Shown in pieces: positions 44,923-55,992 of a stretch of 64,000 bases of DNA (its first letter is position 1; the number at the start of each line of letters is the position of its first letter). The notes under the pieces were generated by a model. The model was given only the letters and a program-made list of their open reading frames with translations, was not told the origin of the DNA and made no database searches. Both the position numbers and the translations under genes were made by a program. The stretch covers positions 1 through 64,000 of the forward strand of contig JAIXMR010000012.1 of assembly GCA_025677835.1 (NCBI GenBank). Reading direction: 5' to 3'. The stretch comes from Sporodiniella umbellata (Eukaryota; Mucoromycota; Mucoromycetes; Mucorales; Rhizopodaceae).

Positions 44923-46886
44923 ATATTTCTTTTAGAAAAAGTGAGAAATAAGAAACTGACATCATTGTTTTAAAATCAGCAATTTGAAAAAACCAGCTTA
45001 AGTTTTAGTTGAAAAAAAAAAAAAAGGTTAGACATTTTTGCATAAAAGGCAAGAGGTTTGAAATAAGCAACCCTCAAACAAGTTTTTTTTGAACTTTTAA
45101 AAATTTATTTATTGTATTTACAGTTTTAAAGACTACGAAAAAAAGCCTGATTTTATTTCTTGCTTTTTTCTTATAATTGCACATCAGAAAGTGTCTGCGT
45201 TCGTTAACAGCCAAAGTACTCCCGTCTTTTCTTAAAAAAAAAAAGCAATACTCAGATAACAACTTAAATGTAGCCGACTCAAGGGAAGTATACATTTAAG
45301 TGTGATTCCATCACGCACTTACAAAAGAAAGGCTATCCAGTGTTTAAAGCGCATTTTATGTTCCTAACAAAAGCAGCGATACCAGTTTTTTTTTTGTCTT
45401 TTAGTTTGGTACAGCGCATATTGGTCTGTAATAACAGAGCATCTATCGTAGATTTGGCAAAAATCACTAGATTATTAGTGCAATGCAAGAAACAATGTAT
45501 TCCACTATACTGACATTGAAATTCGGTAACTATATAAAATGTGGAATTTCAAATGCAAACAAGGTACTGATCGACATGTTCTTCAGCCAACCAATTTCAA
45601 CAGACTGCTGGCGTTGTTTTATAAAACAAGTTTTTTTTTTTTTTGAGTTGTATTTCGAGTTATTTACGAAATGAAAAATAAAGCTTTTTAAAAAAATCAG
45701 AGTGTAAGATTTCTCTGAGCTATCTTTTGTTAATTACTACCAAACCTTTGGGCTTTGCTCTATTCTATGTCTTAGGTTTGCTTTTTTTCTCCCTCAAATT
45801 GTACACGTGTCCAAAATTCAAAGTATACGCATAGTCTTAGGCTACAAAGGTTATAGAAAGGCATTTTATATTCTTAATATTTGGAAAACGAAAAAAAACA
45901 CAATTCAATTCAACTTCACTATCTTTGGTAAGTTTATGTTTTTGTAAGCATCGCTCCGTAAAGATTATAAAATGTATTGGGACCTTACCCTTTTTTTAGG
46001 CGGTACAGACAGGCTTTATAAGTGATGCTATACTTGACAAATATTTCTCCAGTATTAGACGTCTTAATTGTTCACTTTTTGGAGAGCTTTGATTGAATTT
46101 TCTGCTTTTGTAATAGGGAAAAAAGTCAAAATTAAAAAACAAAAACAAAAAAAAAACAGATATAGTAGACAATTTGAAAAAAGTCCAATAACTTGAAGCT
46201 AACTATACTCGTTAAATACAGATTAATTAGCTCCAGTAAACAACTCATATACCTAAAAACCGCTTGGCTTTCTGTTTTCCTTAAATAAAAGTTGGTTGTA
46301 AATTTTTTTCTCAAAGGTCTCTATACAGACAGACTATTGTGTCTTTTGTAGCAGGAAAAAACTTTACATCTCACATTTATATACAAAAAAAAAAAAAAAA
46401 AATACGCTGTTGCAGAACTTGAGTATTCTTTGCTCAATAGATAAACACGTACCGTTTGTTATCAAGCGATTCTAAATGTATACTTGCCTTTCGCATAGCA
46501 TTTTTAAATACGTGTTTGCCTCTTGACGAAATACACACAAAGGCACTTTAGCCAATTAAATTCGTTTGCCGCAAAAGTTCACACGACCTTTTTAAAGAAA
46601 AGCTAAAAGTATATGGTCCCCCAAGGAAGAGTACCAAATAAAAAATGTCTTTAGTAGAATTTATAAGAATGCGGTCTGCATATTACTGCTTGTACTCTGA
46701 AGAGTGCATCGTTTGAAAGTTGTCTTTACAACTCCTCTCTTGGCCATACTTTGTCCTACTTTACTGCCTTTTTTTTTCGCACGGTATTTGGGAATATATA
46801 AAAGTTTACTTTGAGGAATATATGTTGCTTTTTTTTTTCTTTTTAAAAACCCTCTTTTTCCTATCTGACTGTTGATATAAGTAGAT
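44923..46886. other. Intergenic region
   Basis: About 2 kb without a supported gene; poly-A/T runs at 45013-45026, 45630-45645 and 46384-46402. Serves as upstream DNA of the Dsc3-like gene and of the MMSDH gene. Confidence 0.5.
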
Positions 46887-48584
46887 ATGCTTGGTTCTAT
46901 CTTAAAAGCTCGCCCTTTAACCCCAAGGTAATAGCAAATTTAAGCACCTGAAATAAAACTTTTTTTAAAATCGTATTTCGAACAGAGCCAGTACACTCCG
47001 AGCCTTTAGTACACAGTATCCTGCTTTGCAACGAGTTAGTGGAGTAGAAACCGTCAAAAACTACATCAACGGCAAATTTACTGAGTCAAAGACAGACAAG
47101 TGGATCGAACTCTATAATCCTGTAAGAGGTGGAGTCTTTCAGTATCTTCATACACTAACACACTGTAGGCCACACAAGAGCTGATCAACTACGTACCAGA
47201 AACTACAATGGATGAACTCAAAGAAGCCACAGAAACGGCATCCGCAGCTGCTCGCGAGTGGAAAAAGACAACTGTATTGCAACGTCAAAGAGTGATGATG
47301 GACCTTCAATACCTTATCCGTCAAAACCAAGATGATATTGCCAAAAACATTGTAGTAGAGCAAGGTAAGACCTTTGCTGATGCCAAAGGTGACGTCTTCC
47401 GTGGTCTTCAAGTAGTCGAGCAAGCCTGTTCATTAACCTCAATGATGATGGGCGAGAAGATGACTGTTGCTAAAGATATGGAAACTTACTCTTACAGAGA
47501 ACCACTGGGCGTTGTAGGCGGCATCTGCCCTTTCAATTTCCCTGCCATGATTCCTCTTTGGATGTTCCCATTGGCTATTGCTACCGGTAACTCGATGATT
47601 TTGAAGCCTTCAGAGAGGGATCCTGGTGCCACCATGATGTTGGCCCGTTTAGCTGCCGAGGCCGGTGTGCCTGATGGAGTTTTGAGTGTCGTACATGGTG
47701 CAGTAGACTGTGTTAACTACATATGTGATGAGCCTAAGATCAAGGCCATATCCTTTGTAGGCTCTGACCGTGCTGGAGAGCACATCTACAAGCGTGGCAA
47801 CGCAAACGGAAAACGAGTACAGGCCAACTTGGGTGCAAAGAACCATGCAGTACTCTTGCCTGACGCAAACAAGCAATCTGCACTTAACGCCATTGCCGGT
47901 GCTGCCTTTGGCGCTGCAGGTCAGCGTTGTATGGCTCTGAGCACATTGATTTGTGTGGGAGAAACTAAGAACTGGTTGCCTGAGTTGGCTGAAAGAGCCA
48001 AACAGCTCAAGGTCGGATATGGCATGGACCCCGATACCGATGTTGGACCCGTCATTACTGTCCAATCTAAGAAGCGTATTGAAAGCTTGATTCAAAGCGG
48101 AAACGATCAAGGAGCAAACGTGTTGCTCGATGGAAGAGGCGTCGTTGTAAAAGGCTATGAAAAGGGTAACTTTGTTGGCCCAAGTATTATCACAGATGTT
48201 AAAACCAATATGGAATGTTACAAGGAAGAAATCTTTGGTCCCGTCTTGGTGTGTTTGAACGTCGATACTCTTGACGAAGCCATCGAGTTGATCAACAGCA
48301 ATCCTTATGGTAACGGTACAGCAGTATTTACTAACTCTGGACCCAGTGCCCGTAAGTTCGAACATGAAATTGATGTTGGACAGGTAGGTATCAATGTACC
48401 TATCCCTGTACCTGTACCACCCTTCTCCTTCACAGGCAGCCGTGGATCTATCTTAGGAGATTTGAACTTCTACGGTAAGAGTGGTCTTCACTTCTACACC
48501 AAGCCAAAGACAGTCACTTCCCTGTGGAAGGAAAGCGACTCTGAGCACACACGTGCTGCAGTCTCGATGCCCACTATGGGCTAA
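46887..48584 (+). CDS. Methylmalonate-semialdehyde dehydrogenase, mitochondrial (ALDH6)
   Basis: Three exons: a first exon of about 41 nt ([13 protein letters not shown]), a second with [20 protein letters not shown], and a long third. The start gives a basic, serine-rich amphipathic presequence typical of mitochondrial import. The enzyme core has [40 protein letters not shown] and the catalytic cysteine in [15 protein letters not shown], followed by [10 protein letters not shown] and [20 protein letters not shown]. The 'GQRCMAL' and 'PIPVPxPxFSF(T/S)GxRGS' motifs are specific to CoA-acylating ALDH6. It oxidises malonate- and methylmalonate-semialdehyde in valine, pyrimidine and beta-alanine breakdown. 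The codon use of this gene looks more biased than its neighbours, suggesting strong expression (inference). Confidence 0.96.
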
Positions 48585-48897
48585 AAACAAAACAAAAAAA
48601 TAAAAATAAAAGCTGCTCTATATCATGTTTTTTCGTACTTTCTGTCTATAATCCTTTCTTCTCTTCGCGCGACGAGTTTTTGAGTTTGGAGATGCTTCTT
48701 ATTCTATATACTACGCGATAGAAAGCACCTCTTAATGTAAATAAAAAAAGGGGGCTTGAAGAATTTATTTTATAGCTGAGGTTTCAGAAGATCACTGCCT
48801 ATTACAATTTTTAGCAGCCTCGACCCTGACAACTAAAATTAGTATTAAATGCATTACTTCATCAAGGCGTGTAACAATACTTTTTTTCCTTTTACTA
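48585..48897. other. Intergenic region
   Basis: Short spacer between MMSDH and the calponin gene. No gene seen; holds the 3' UTR of the former (AATAAA near 48605) and the promoter of the latter. Confidence 0.5.
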
Positions 48898-49759
48898 ATG
48901 GCAGAACAAACACCAGTATACGGAATCGATAGAGGCAAGCAATAAAACTAAAACAAAATGGAGTTTTTGAAGATTAATTTCTCCCAATTTACTAGAAATT
49001 CGAGCGAAGATTGAATCGAAATATTCTTTAGAACGCGAACAAGAAGCTAAGGTTTGGATTCAAGATCTCATTGAGGAGCCCTTTCCTTCTGACGACTTTG
49101 CCGAGAGTTTAAAAGATGGTGTTGTTTTGTGCAAGTAAGAAAATCTTTAAGAATCGTCTTGATGCTGACAATAAAAGAGTGATCGACAAGCTATCTCCCG
49201 GTCAAGGAAAGTTCAAGCAATCAAAGATGCCATTTATCCAAGTAAGCTACAGAAAAGCGAAAAAGAACACCACTGGCTAACGGCTTTTTTTTAGATGGAA
49301 AACATTTCAAATTTTTTGAGAGGGGCAGAGCTTCTAGGCGTACCTAAGCACGACTTGTTTCAAACAATTGATTTATATGAGAAAAAAAATATGACACAGG
49401 TAATGGTTCTTGCGTAGAAAAATCAAAGCATACTCATATTTTTTTTTCAGGTCATTGATTCTATTTTTGCAATCTCTCGCTATGGATACAAAGCAGGCAC
49501 CTGTCAAAAAGTAAAGAGAGAGGGAGAGGGAGAGAGAACATCATTACATAATAACACATACTAACTATTTATTTAGTATCTGGGTCCTAAGCTTGCCGAT
49601 AAGCAAAAAGCAGTTTACTCGCAAGAGGCAGCAAACGCAGCCAGCGCGACATTCAACACCTATCAATATGGATATACTGGTGGAGCTAACCAATCTGGCA
49701 TGAGTTTTGGGCAGCGACGCAACATTACAGGAAAAGACCCTTATGCTCAGTACAAATAA
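48898..49759 (+). CDS. SCP1: Transgelin/calponin-like actin-binding protein (Scp1)
   Basis: Six or so small exons. Exon 1 (48898-48934, MAEQTPVYGIDR) is joined by a GC-AG intron at 48935-48995; a GT donor nearby (48916) would put exon 2 out of frame. The single calponin-homology domain reads VWIQDLIEEPFPSDDFAESL, KDGVVLCK, then VIDKLSPGQGKFKQSKMPFI, ENISNFLRGAELLGVPKHDL and DLYEKKNMTQVIDSIFAISR. The C-terminus carries a calponin-type repeat: GMSFGQRRNITGKDPYAQYK. Fungal Scp1/transgelin bundles actin filaments in patches and works beside fimbrin in endocytosis. Confidence 0.93.
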
Positions 49760-51708
49760 AACCTACTTTACAACTTGATATATAGACTAAACATTTCTAA
49801 AAGTTGACCAATATAAGGCACAGAATTATTTTCGATTTTAGCAAGTCTATGTAAAATAAGATAGTTTGGCTGGACATTTTCTTTTCCTTAGATTGTAAAT
49901 AAAGTTATAGATTACCAAACAGACGGGGAAATTCAACGCTGAACACTGTCCTTTTGACTTTTTTAGTCTTTTAAAACACTCTCTTTAGGTACTATAGATA
50001 CCTACTACTATTGTTTAGGAAAATCACAAATCGCATAAACAACATTAAGGGCTTTTGGTCAGTATTGTTTTTATTGCGATTGTCTTTTCTTATTGCAATG
50101 TTTCTGGGGTGTCAAGGGGAGTCAAAATACTCAATAAACCAGAGGCTTTTATAGGTTAAACACAAGCATATACAAATGTAGAGCTGAAACTTTTAACAAA
50201 AAGCATGGAAGCTACCTTTTTTTTAAAACATTGAATTGGTGATGCTCTAGGTAATTGAATCTTATGATTTTGAAAGGATTTATTTCATACAGTTCACAAA
50301 CCAGAAGAATTTACTTGTATTTTACCTAAACACTTGGCTACAAGCGTATTTTCAATTGTATTTTCTAGCCGTTTGCATGAAAGCAGTATCACAAAATAAA
50401 ACTTTTATTTCACAAGCATACAAATCAAAATAAGATATGCAAAGTAGTTTATCGTAAATAAAAGCATAAGAATATATTCTATTCTATTTCACAGTTCTAA
50501 TAGCAATAAAGTACTGTGATTTTCCAACATCTTTTATTTATATACAATATATAAGGAAAAGCAAACAAATTACAAATTTCCAATTAGAATAGGAAAAATT
50601 CTAGTAAACTTTTGCCGCTATATTGCAAGACGCTTTAGTTAAACAAAGTAACTTTTTTTTTTTACAAAAAAAAACCCCCATTGAATCAAGCCTTTCTTCT
50701 TGTTGATTGCTAGAACCTTAAATACAACCAAGTTTTTGTTGGAACCTTAACTAGAAATCTATACAATATAAAACGATACATACCAAAAGAACTTATCAGT
50801 CAAAAGTATATTTGGAGCTGAAACTATTCATACTGGCCAAAAAGCAGAGCAATAAATGTGGCATCTTTTTGCTTATAATAATTAAAAAAAATTGTTTTTT
50901 TTTATAGTTCAACAGACTTAAGGAGGGATACAATAGTGCTCTTTGCTATTTGTTTAATTATCGTTTTTATACCGCTTGTTTTGAAGCAAGAAATTTGACA
51001 AATTATCTGTATGAACATTTTAAAGCTATATCCGTTCCTTTTTACATTGATAAAAAAAAGAGCAGAAATCTAAAAAGGTAGGCTTCAAAAAGCAGTCAGT
51101 ATTACATGTCAAACTTTGACAACAACAGTTTCATTTACAGTTTCAATTTATTGCTACTAAAGCCCTATGTTCATCAGAAGGAAGTTCTTCATTCTAAATA
51201 GACAAACAATGTGTACAAAAAGAAACTTAAAGGGATTACTCCTTGGAATCCGTATTAAATAAAACATACAATAAAAAAATTACGTGTACAGCTTGCATGT
51301 ATTGCTGAGGCCATTCGAATTCCAAGCGTTTTTTTTTTAATATGCATACGTGTGTATGTACAGATGGTAATCACAATGGAAGTTGCTGACATGCTGTTTT
51401 GTTACTTTTGTATACAGAATTTTGGAGAGGTGTTTATAGATTTTTCTTTTGGTGTCGACAAAAATTATAAGCTGAGTCTACTGCTGTGCTTATTGTTGCC
51501 TTTAGACTGTATATATAAAGAGAGAGACCTCTTATGCATGTGTATGTATGCGTTTATAAATAAGAAAAGACAGCTTTATTTAGTACATTTACGATTTGTA
51601 TACACAAGTAAGAAAAAAATATATAGATAAATATAGATATATACACACATACAGACACACACACATATACGCACGCACACAGGGTATAAAATTACACATT
51701 CAAGCAGC
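49760..51708. other. Intergenic region
   Basis: About 1.9 kb, AT-rich. An A/T-rich (CA)n/(TA)n microsatellite sits at about 51627-51680, just beyond the kinase stop. The 92-codon frame at 51352-51630 has no recognisable feature. Confidence 0.5.
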
Positions 51709-53586
51709 TTAATCCCTTAGTGAGATTACACCAGTTACCCATCCACTCGCCATTTTGAACACTGTGTTTGATCCTTGTGTTCTTGAGAACCTTATGTTGA
51801 GTCTATCCTGACGCTTTTTTTGCTCGATATGTATTGTGAACGTGGCTGCCCCTTCTTTCTGTTTAGGAGACTCTAATTCGTCTGCAGACTGACGGGACTT
51901 GTTTCTGCCAAAGAAGGAAGTGGTCATGGAAGACGTCAAATGGGATAGGAGTGGTAAAGATAACCGTTTACGGGCAGAAGCCGAGGATTCATAAAGGCTG
52001 CTGTTTTGACTTTTTTGTGCTTTTTTGGGTGCTATGGTGGCGGCAGAGGAGCTTGTGCTCTCTGTACTATTTGGTGTTCGAAGAGTGAGAAGGCAGGATA
52101 GAGAGGTGCTCGATGTTTGTATATAGGTGATTCCCATCAGTTGGCAGGTTTGTTTAAGTAGCTGAATGACATCTCTAAACGAATCGTGGGGCATATCTGA
52201 AGAGTAAAAGGAAGATGAAGAGGTAGAAGACGAAGAGAGTGAAGGTAAAGAGGCAGGTAAGGGAGGGTCCAATTGAAAATGATAGACATGATCTCTTGTA
52301 ATACGTTGTACGATCTGCTTCATAGAGGGCTTTTTAGACTGAAAGGAGGTGATAATTGCCTTGAACCCTGGTGTCTCCCATCTCTCGGTGGACTTGATTC
52401 CAAGCTTTTTAGCGCGAGTTTGTATCGATTGCAGTAACTCTGATCTCAGCAGCTCAATATTTTGTACGTGATCCGCATTGTTTGTTTTGGTTGTGTAGTA
52501 CGTTGAAGTGTTGACGGGATGATAAATAACTGTTTTTCTAATCTTGTGTCTGTTTGAGTCTGATTCAAGGTCTCGAATAAACTGACTTCTCGTTTTATCT
52601 TCGTCACCCATTACTTCTTCATATGTGGTTTTAGAAACTGGGCAAGGCAACTTACCAAAGTTTGTTAGCCAGGGATCGTCTTTGAGTGCTTGTCTCAATG
52701 TCATTCGTTTTCTTCTGTCTATTTCCAAACATTTTTTTATGGTGCTTTGCAGCTCTGGGCTTAGTTTGGTCGGCATAGGAAAGTTACACTGACAAACATC
52801 CTTTTTGAGTTCGCCTACAGCTTCAGAATGAGGTCAATTTTGAGTTTGTACTTTATTTTTCGAACTTTAAGGAAACCTACTGTGTGCATGAGAAAAGGGC
52901 TCAAAGCCAGCCGTCATTCGAAACAAGGTGATACCAAGACACCAACAGTCCACTTCTGGGCCATAGTACTTTTGACCAGTAATAATTTCTGGGCTGTAAT
53001 ACAGCATCGACCCACATATGGTTCGCAATCTTTGTAATCCGTACCGATTACCCAAGCCAAAGTCAGCTAACTTTACTTTCCCTTCAGGCGTAATTAGTAT
53101 ATTTGGCGTTTTGAGATCCCGGTGAACCACCCATTTTTTGTGACAATAATCTACAGCCGACACAAGCTGTCTGAAGATCATACGAGCCTCGTGTTCATCC
53201 AAAGCACCTTCTTGCTTTTTTTGTAAGTACTCATCCAAGTTCCAGCCAGGGACATATTCCATTACTAAAAAGAGAGAATCGCAGCTTTCGAATGTTTCAT
53301 ACAGTTTGACTATCAAATCGTGCTGCAAAAGCTCCATAAGTGTAATTTCCCTCACTAGCCTGGACATGACCCGATAATCATGTATCTTTTTATCAATGAT
53401 TTTGATAGCCACCTTTTGTTGGGTTTCGTTATGCTGTGCTAGCATTACTCGACTGAATTTGCCACTTCCCAAAGGCTCTAAAAATGTATAGTATCCAATG
53501 CCGTTTAGAGAAGCATCCTGATTATGAATTGTAGCCGAAGAAGGCTTGCGCTCTATTTTTTTATTCTTGGGTATCTTTTTAAACAT
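51709..53586 (-). CDS. AMPK/MARK-related Ser/Thr kinase with KA1-like tail
   Basis: Two exons (52881-53586 and 51709-52814), in frame, 603 aa. The kinase domain (about residues 30-270) has a glycine loop GSGKFSRVML, VAIKIIDKK (ATP lysine), VVHRDLKTPNILI (catalytic loop), DFGLGNRYG and TICGSMLYYSPEIITG, so it looks active. A serine-rich linker (SLPSLSSSSTSSSSFYSS) leads to a C-terminal region with ATFTIHIEQKKRQDRLNIRF and NTVFKMASGWVTGVISLRD, like the KA1 membrane-binding domain of Kin1/MARK/Chk1-type kinases. The APE motif is replaced by SPE. Exact orthologue unclear; related families are Kin1, Kin4 and SNRK/MELK. Such kinases act in polarity, checkpoint and exocytosis control. Confidence 0.85.
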
Positions 53587-54954
53587 TTTCGAGGGAGTTA
53601 AACGAGGGAGAGAGGGGAAAAGAATAAAGAGAGAAAGTGAGCAAAGAATCTGATATTTATAAACAAAGAAAAGTTTTTTTTTTAGAAAAAAAAAAAGGAG
53701 GTCTTCTATCTATATTCTCTTTTTCTTTCTTTTTGTCTCTTTCTTTCTTATCTTCTTTTTCTACTTATACACGTTCTTTTGTTTTTTTTTTTTTCACGCT
53801 TATTTTCTAATTTGGTTTCAACTCGCTTTTTTAAAATAAATAAATAATAAAACAAAAAAAGAAAAAAAAAGCCTACAAAAGAAAGCAGAACCAGCACTAA
53901 AAAAAGGGCGAGGGGGAATACATAAAAAATATCTTTTTTTGAGTATATATATACATAATTTGAGGCACAATATGCAGAATGTGGCGTTTAATAGCTGGTG
54001 TGCCAAAAAAGTAAAATATATACAAAAAAAAAAGAGCCTATGACCAATTAAAAACCATGAGCATTTCTTTTATCAGCTGATATGTATATACCTTGTTAAA
54101 TAAAAACAGTATGAAGACTGTTTATTTCCATTGCCTTTCGCACTACGTCACTCATTTCAAACATTGGATGTTCCTTACAATTACTTTTCTTTGTATGAGT
54201 AGGAACTGTAGTCGACTATCTTCAAGCATTATTCCTTTTAGAAATTATTTCCAGTAAATATTTATCGTAGTTTTATCTTTAGCTAGCTGCTTTTTTATTA
54301 GCCATAAAATGTTCGCGACAGGACACTTATAGATACAGCGAGAGATTAAAAGACATAAAAAAAAGAAACAGTTCATATGTATGAGCGTTTGTTTTGTTCT
54401 GTTTCAAATGAGCTAACTAAACTTATTGCTATATAGTGTAGACAGGAAATGTATTTGTGTACAATAATAGATAGGATATTGCCATTCTACATAGTCTAGG
54501 ATTTGTATACCGATATATTCTACTTTCATATAAACAGTATTGCTAAATACACACAGTTGGTGAAATTAGCCAAAAAAAAAAAAAAGAAAAGCACAAAGAG
54601 AAAAGAAAAATACATGTAGCCTGATTAAGCCAGCAGAGAGAGAAACACAGTGCGGCAAAAAAAAAAACAAGTATGTTAAGGGGTAAAGCAAGTTTCTGCT
54701 ATTCTTAATATATACTACTAAAGATTTTCTGTCTCTTCCCATTTCATAAACACGAAACAAGATCATTACTCCTATTAAAACTTATTTTTATATACTCAAA
54801 GCGGCAAAACATAAGCCATGAGTTAACAAATCAAGTAAGCTGTGTGTACGCATTTTTCATTTTATTTTATTGTTATTCATTTAGATCCAACTCTTCTGAA
54901 TAGTGTGTATGGTTATATGTAGTATTAAAAGTACAAAAGAAAAGAAAGAGAAAC
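53587..54954. other. Intergenic region upstream of the kinase gene
   Basis: Pyrimidine/purine-rich leader (53690-53800) with long CT tracts, then AT-rich DNA to the stop of the GPI-protein gene. No gene supported. Confidence 0.5.
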
Positions 54955-55820
54955 TCAGATGGTCATGGAAGCGACTGCGATAGCAGTCAGGGTAAATAAA
55001 GCACTGATCTTGTTGGTGCTGGAACCACTAGTGGCGGCAACGGCCTTAGCAACAATAGCACCAGGTTCCATAGTAGAAGGAGAAGCAGAAGCATTAGGAG
55101 CTTCTACTGCGGTTGCCGTTGAAGTAGCAGGAGTCCAAGCAGTGGCTAAAAATAAAATTGAAAATAAATTTTTCGTGCAAAGGGGCAAAAAAAAAAAAGA
55201 CAAGACACTTACAGACAGGTCCGACAGTACCGTTACCGTTATAGGTAAAAAGACCAGAGTAATACCAGTTGTTAGTAGAGCTTTGACCAATACGGATCCA
55301 GTATTGACCAGCAGAAAAGTCGTTCAAAGGATAAATCTACACAATTAATTGATCCATTTTGAATTACTCCTCAATGTTCGCTTACATTGAATTTTCCAAC
55401 GGAACAAGGGATAGGGGTTTCAGTAGCAGTTATTAAGGCCACCAAACTAACAGAAACTTAATCTTTGTAGTTCCAGTTGACTTTCTTTTTTCAAGACTCT
55501 TACTTTGAGTGTGTGTAGTCACCATTCAGCAGTTGAATATCACAGTTCATAGTATCTTCAGGAGCTGTGGCAGTCCAAGCGATTTCACCTGTCTGACCTG
55601 CAGTCTAAAATAACAATGTAGATGAGTAAAGACTGTTATCCTGCAATTCATTGTGTTTTACCCAAGTAACTTGACCCCAAGGGCTAGAAACCTGTAGTGA
55701 AATAAGCTGATTAAAAACCTATACGCATATTCTTCCACTCATATCTCATTTTACGTTAATAGCAGCCATGGCTTGAGAGGCGGCAGCGAAAACACAGGAA
55801 GCAATAAAAGCGAACTTCAT
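54955..55820 (-). CDS. Kre9/Knh1-like GPI-anchored cell-wall protein
   Basis: Five exons, start 55820. A signal peptide (MKFAFIASCVFAAASQAMA, cleavage after an A-x-A motif) is followed by the Ser-Thr-rich GPI family (Kre9/Knh1) motif spread over small exons: VSSPWGQVTW, TAGQTGEIAWTATAPEDT, NCDIQLLNGD, then PLNDFSAGQYWIRIG and NNWYYSGLFTYNG. An alanine/threonine/serine-rich stalk (TPATSTATAVEAPNASASPS) leads to a small-residue site around SGSSTN and the hydrophobic tail KISALFTLTAIAVASMTI, as in GPI-anchored proteins. Probably at the plasma membrane or wall, where Kre9-like proteins affect beta-1,6-glucan; its function here is inferred. Confidence 0.85.
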
Positions 55821-55992
55821 TTTTATAGATTTAGAAAAAAAGAACAGAAGAGAAAAGACGAGTAAGGATATAAGAGATTCAAAGTATAGATGGGTATTTA
55901 TATGAATTCGAGTTGCCTTGTAACACATTAAGAACACGTTCGCTTTTTTTTTAAAAAAAAAAAAAAAAAAAAAACCAAAGCGCCCGTCATTA

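Noticed and set aside
51352..51630. 92-codon plus-strand open frame ahead of the kinase stop.
   Set aside because: Ends in a microsatellite, no motif, and no matching splice structure.
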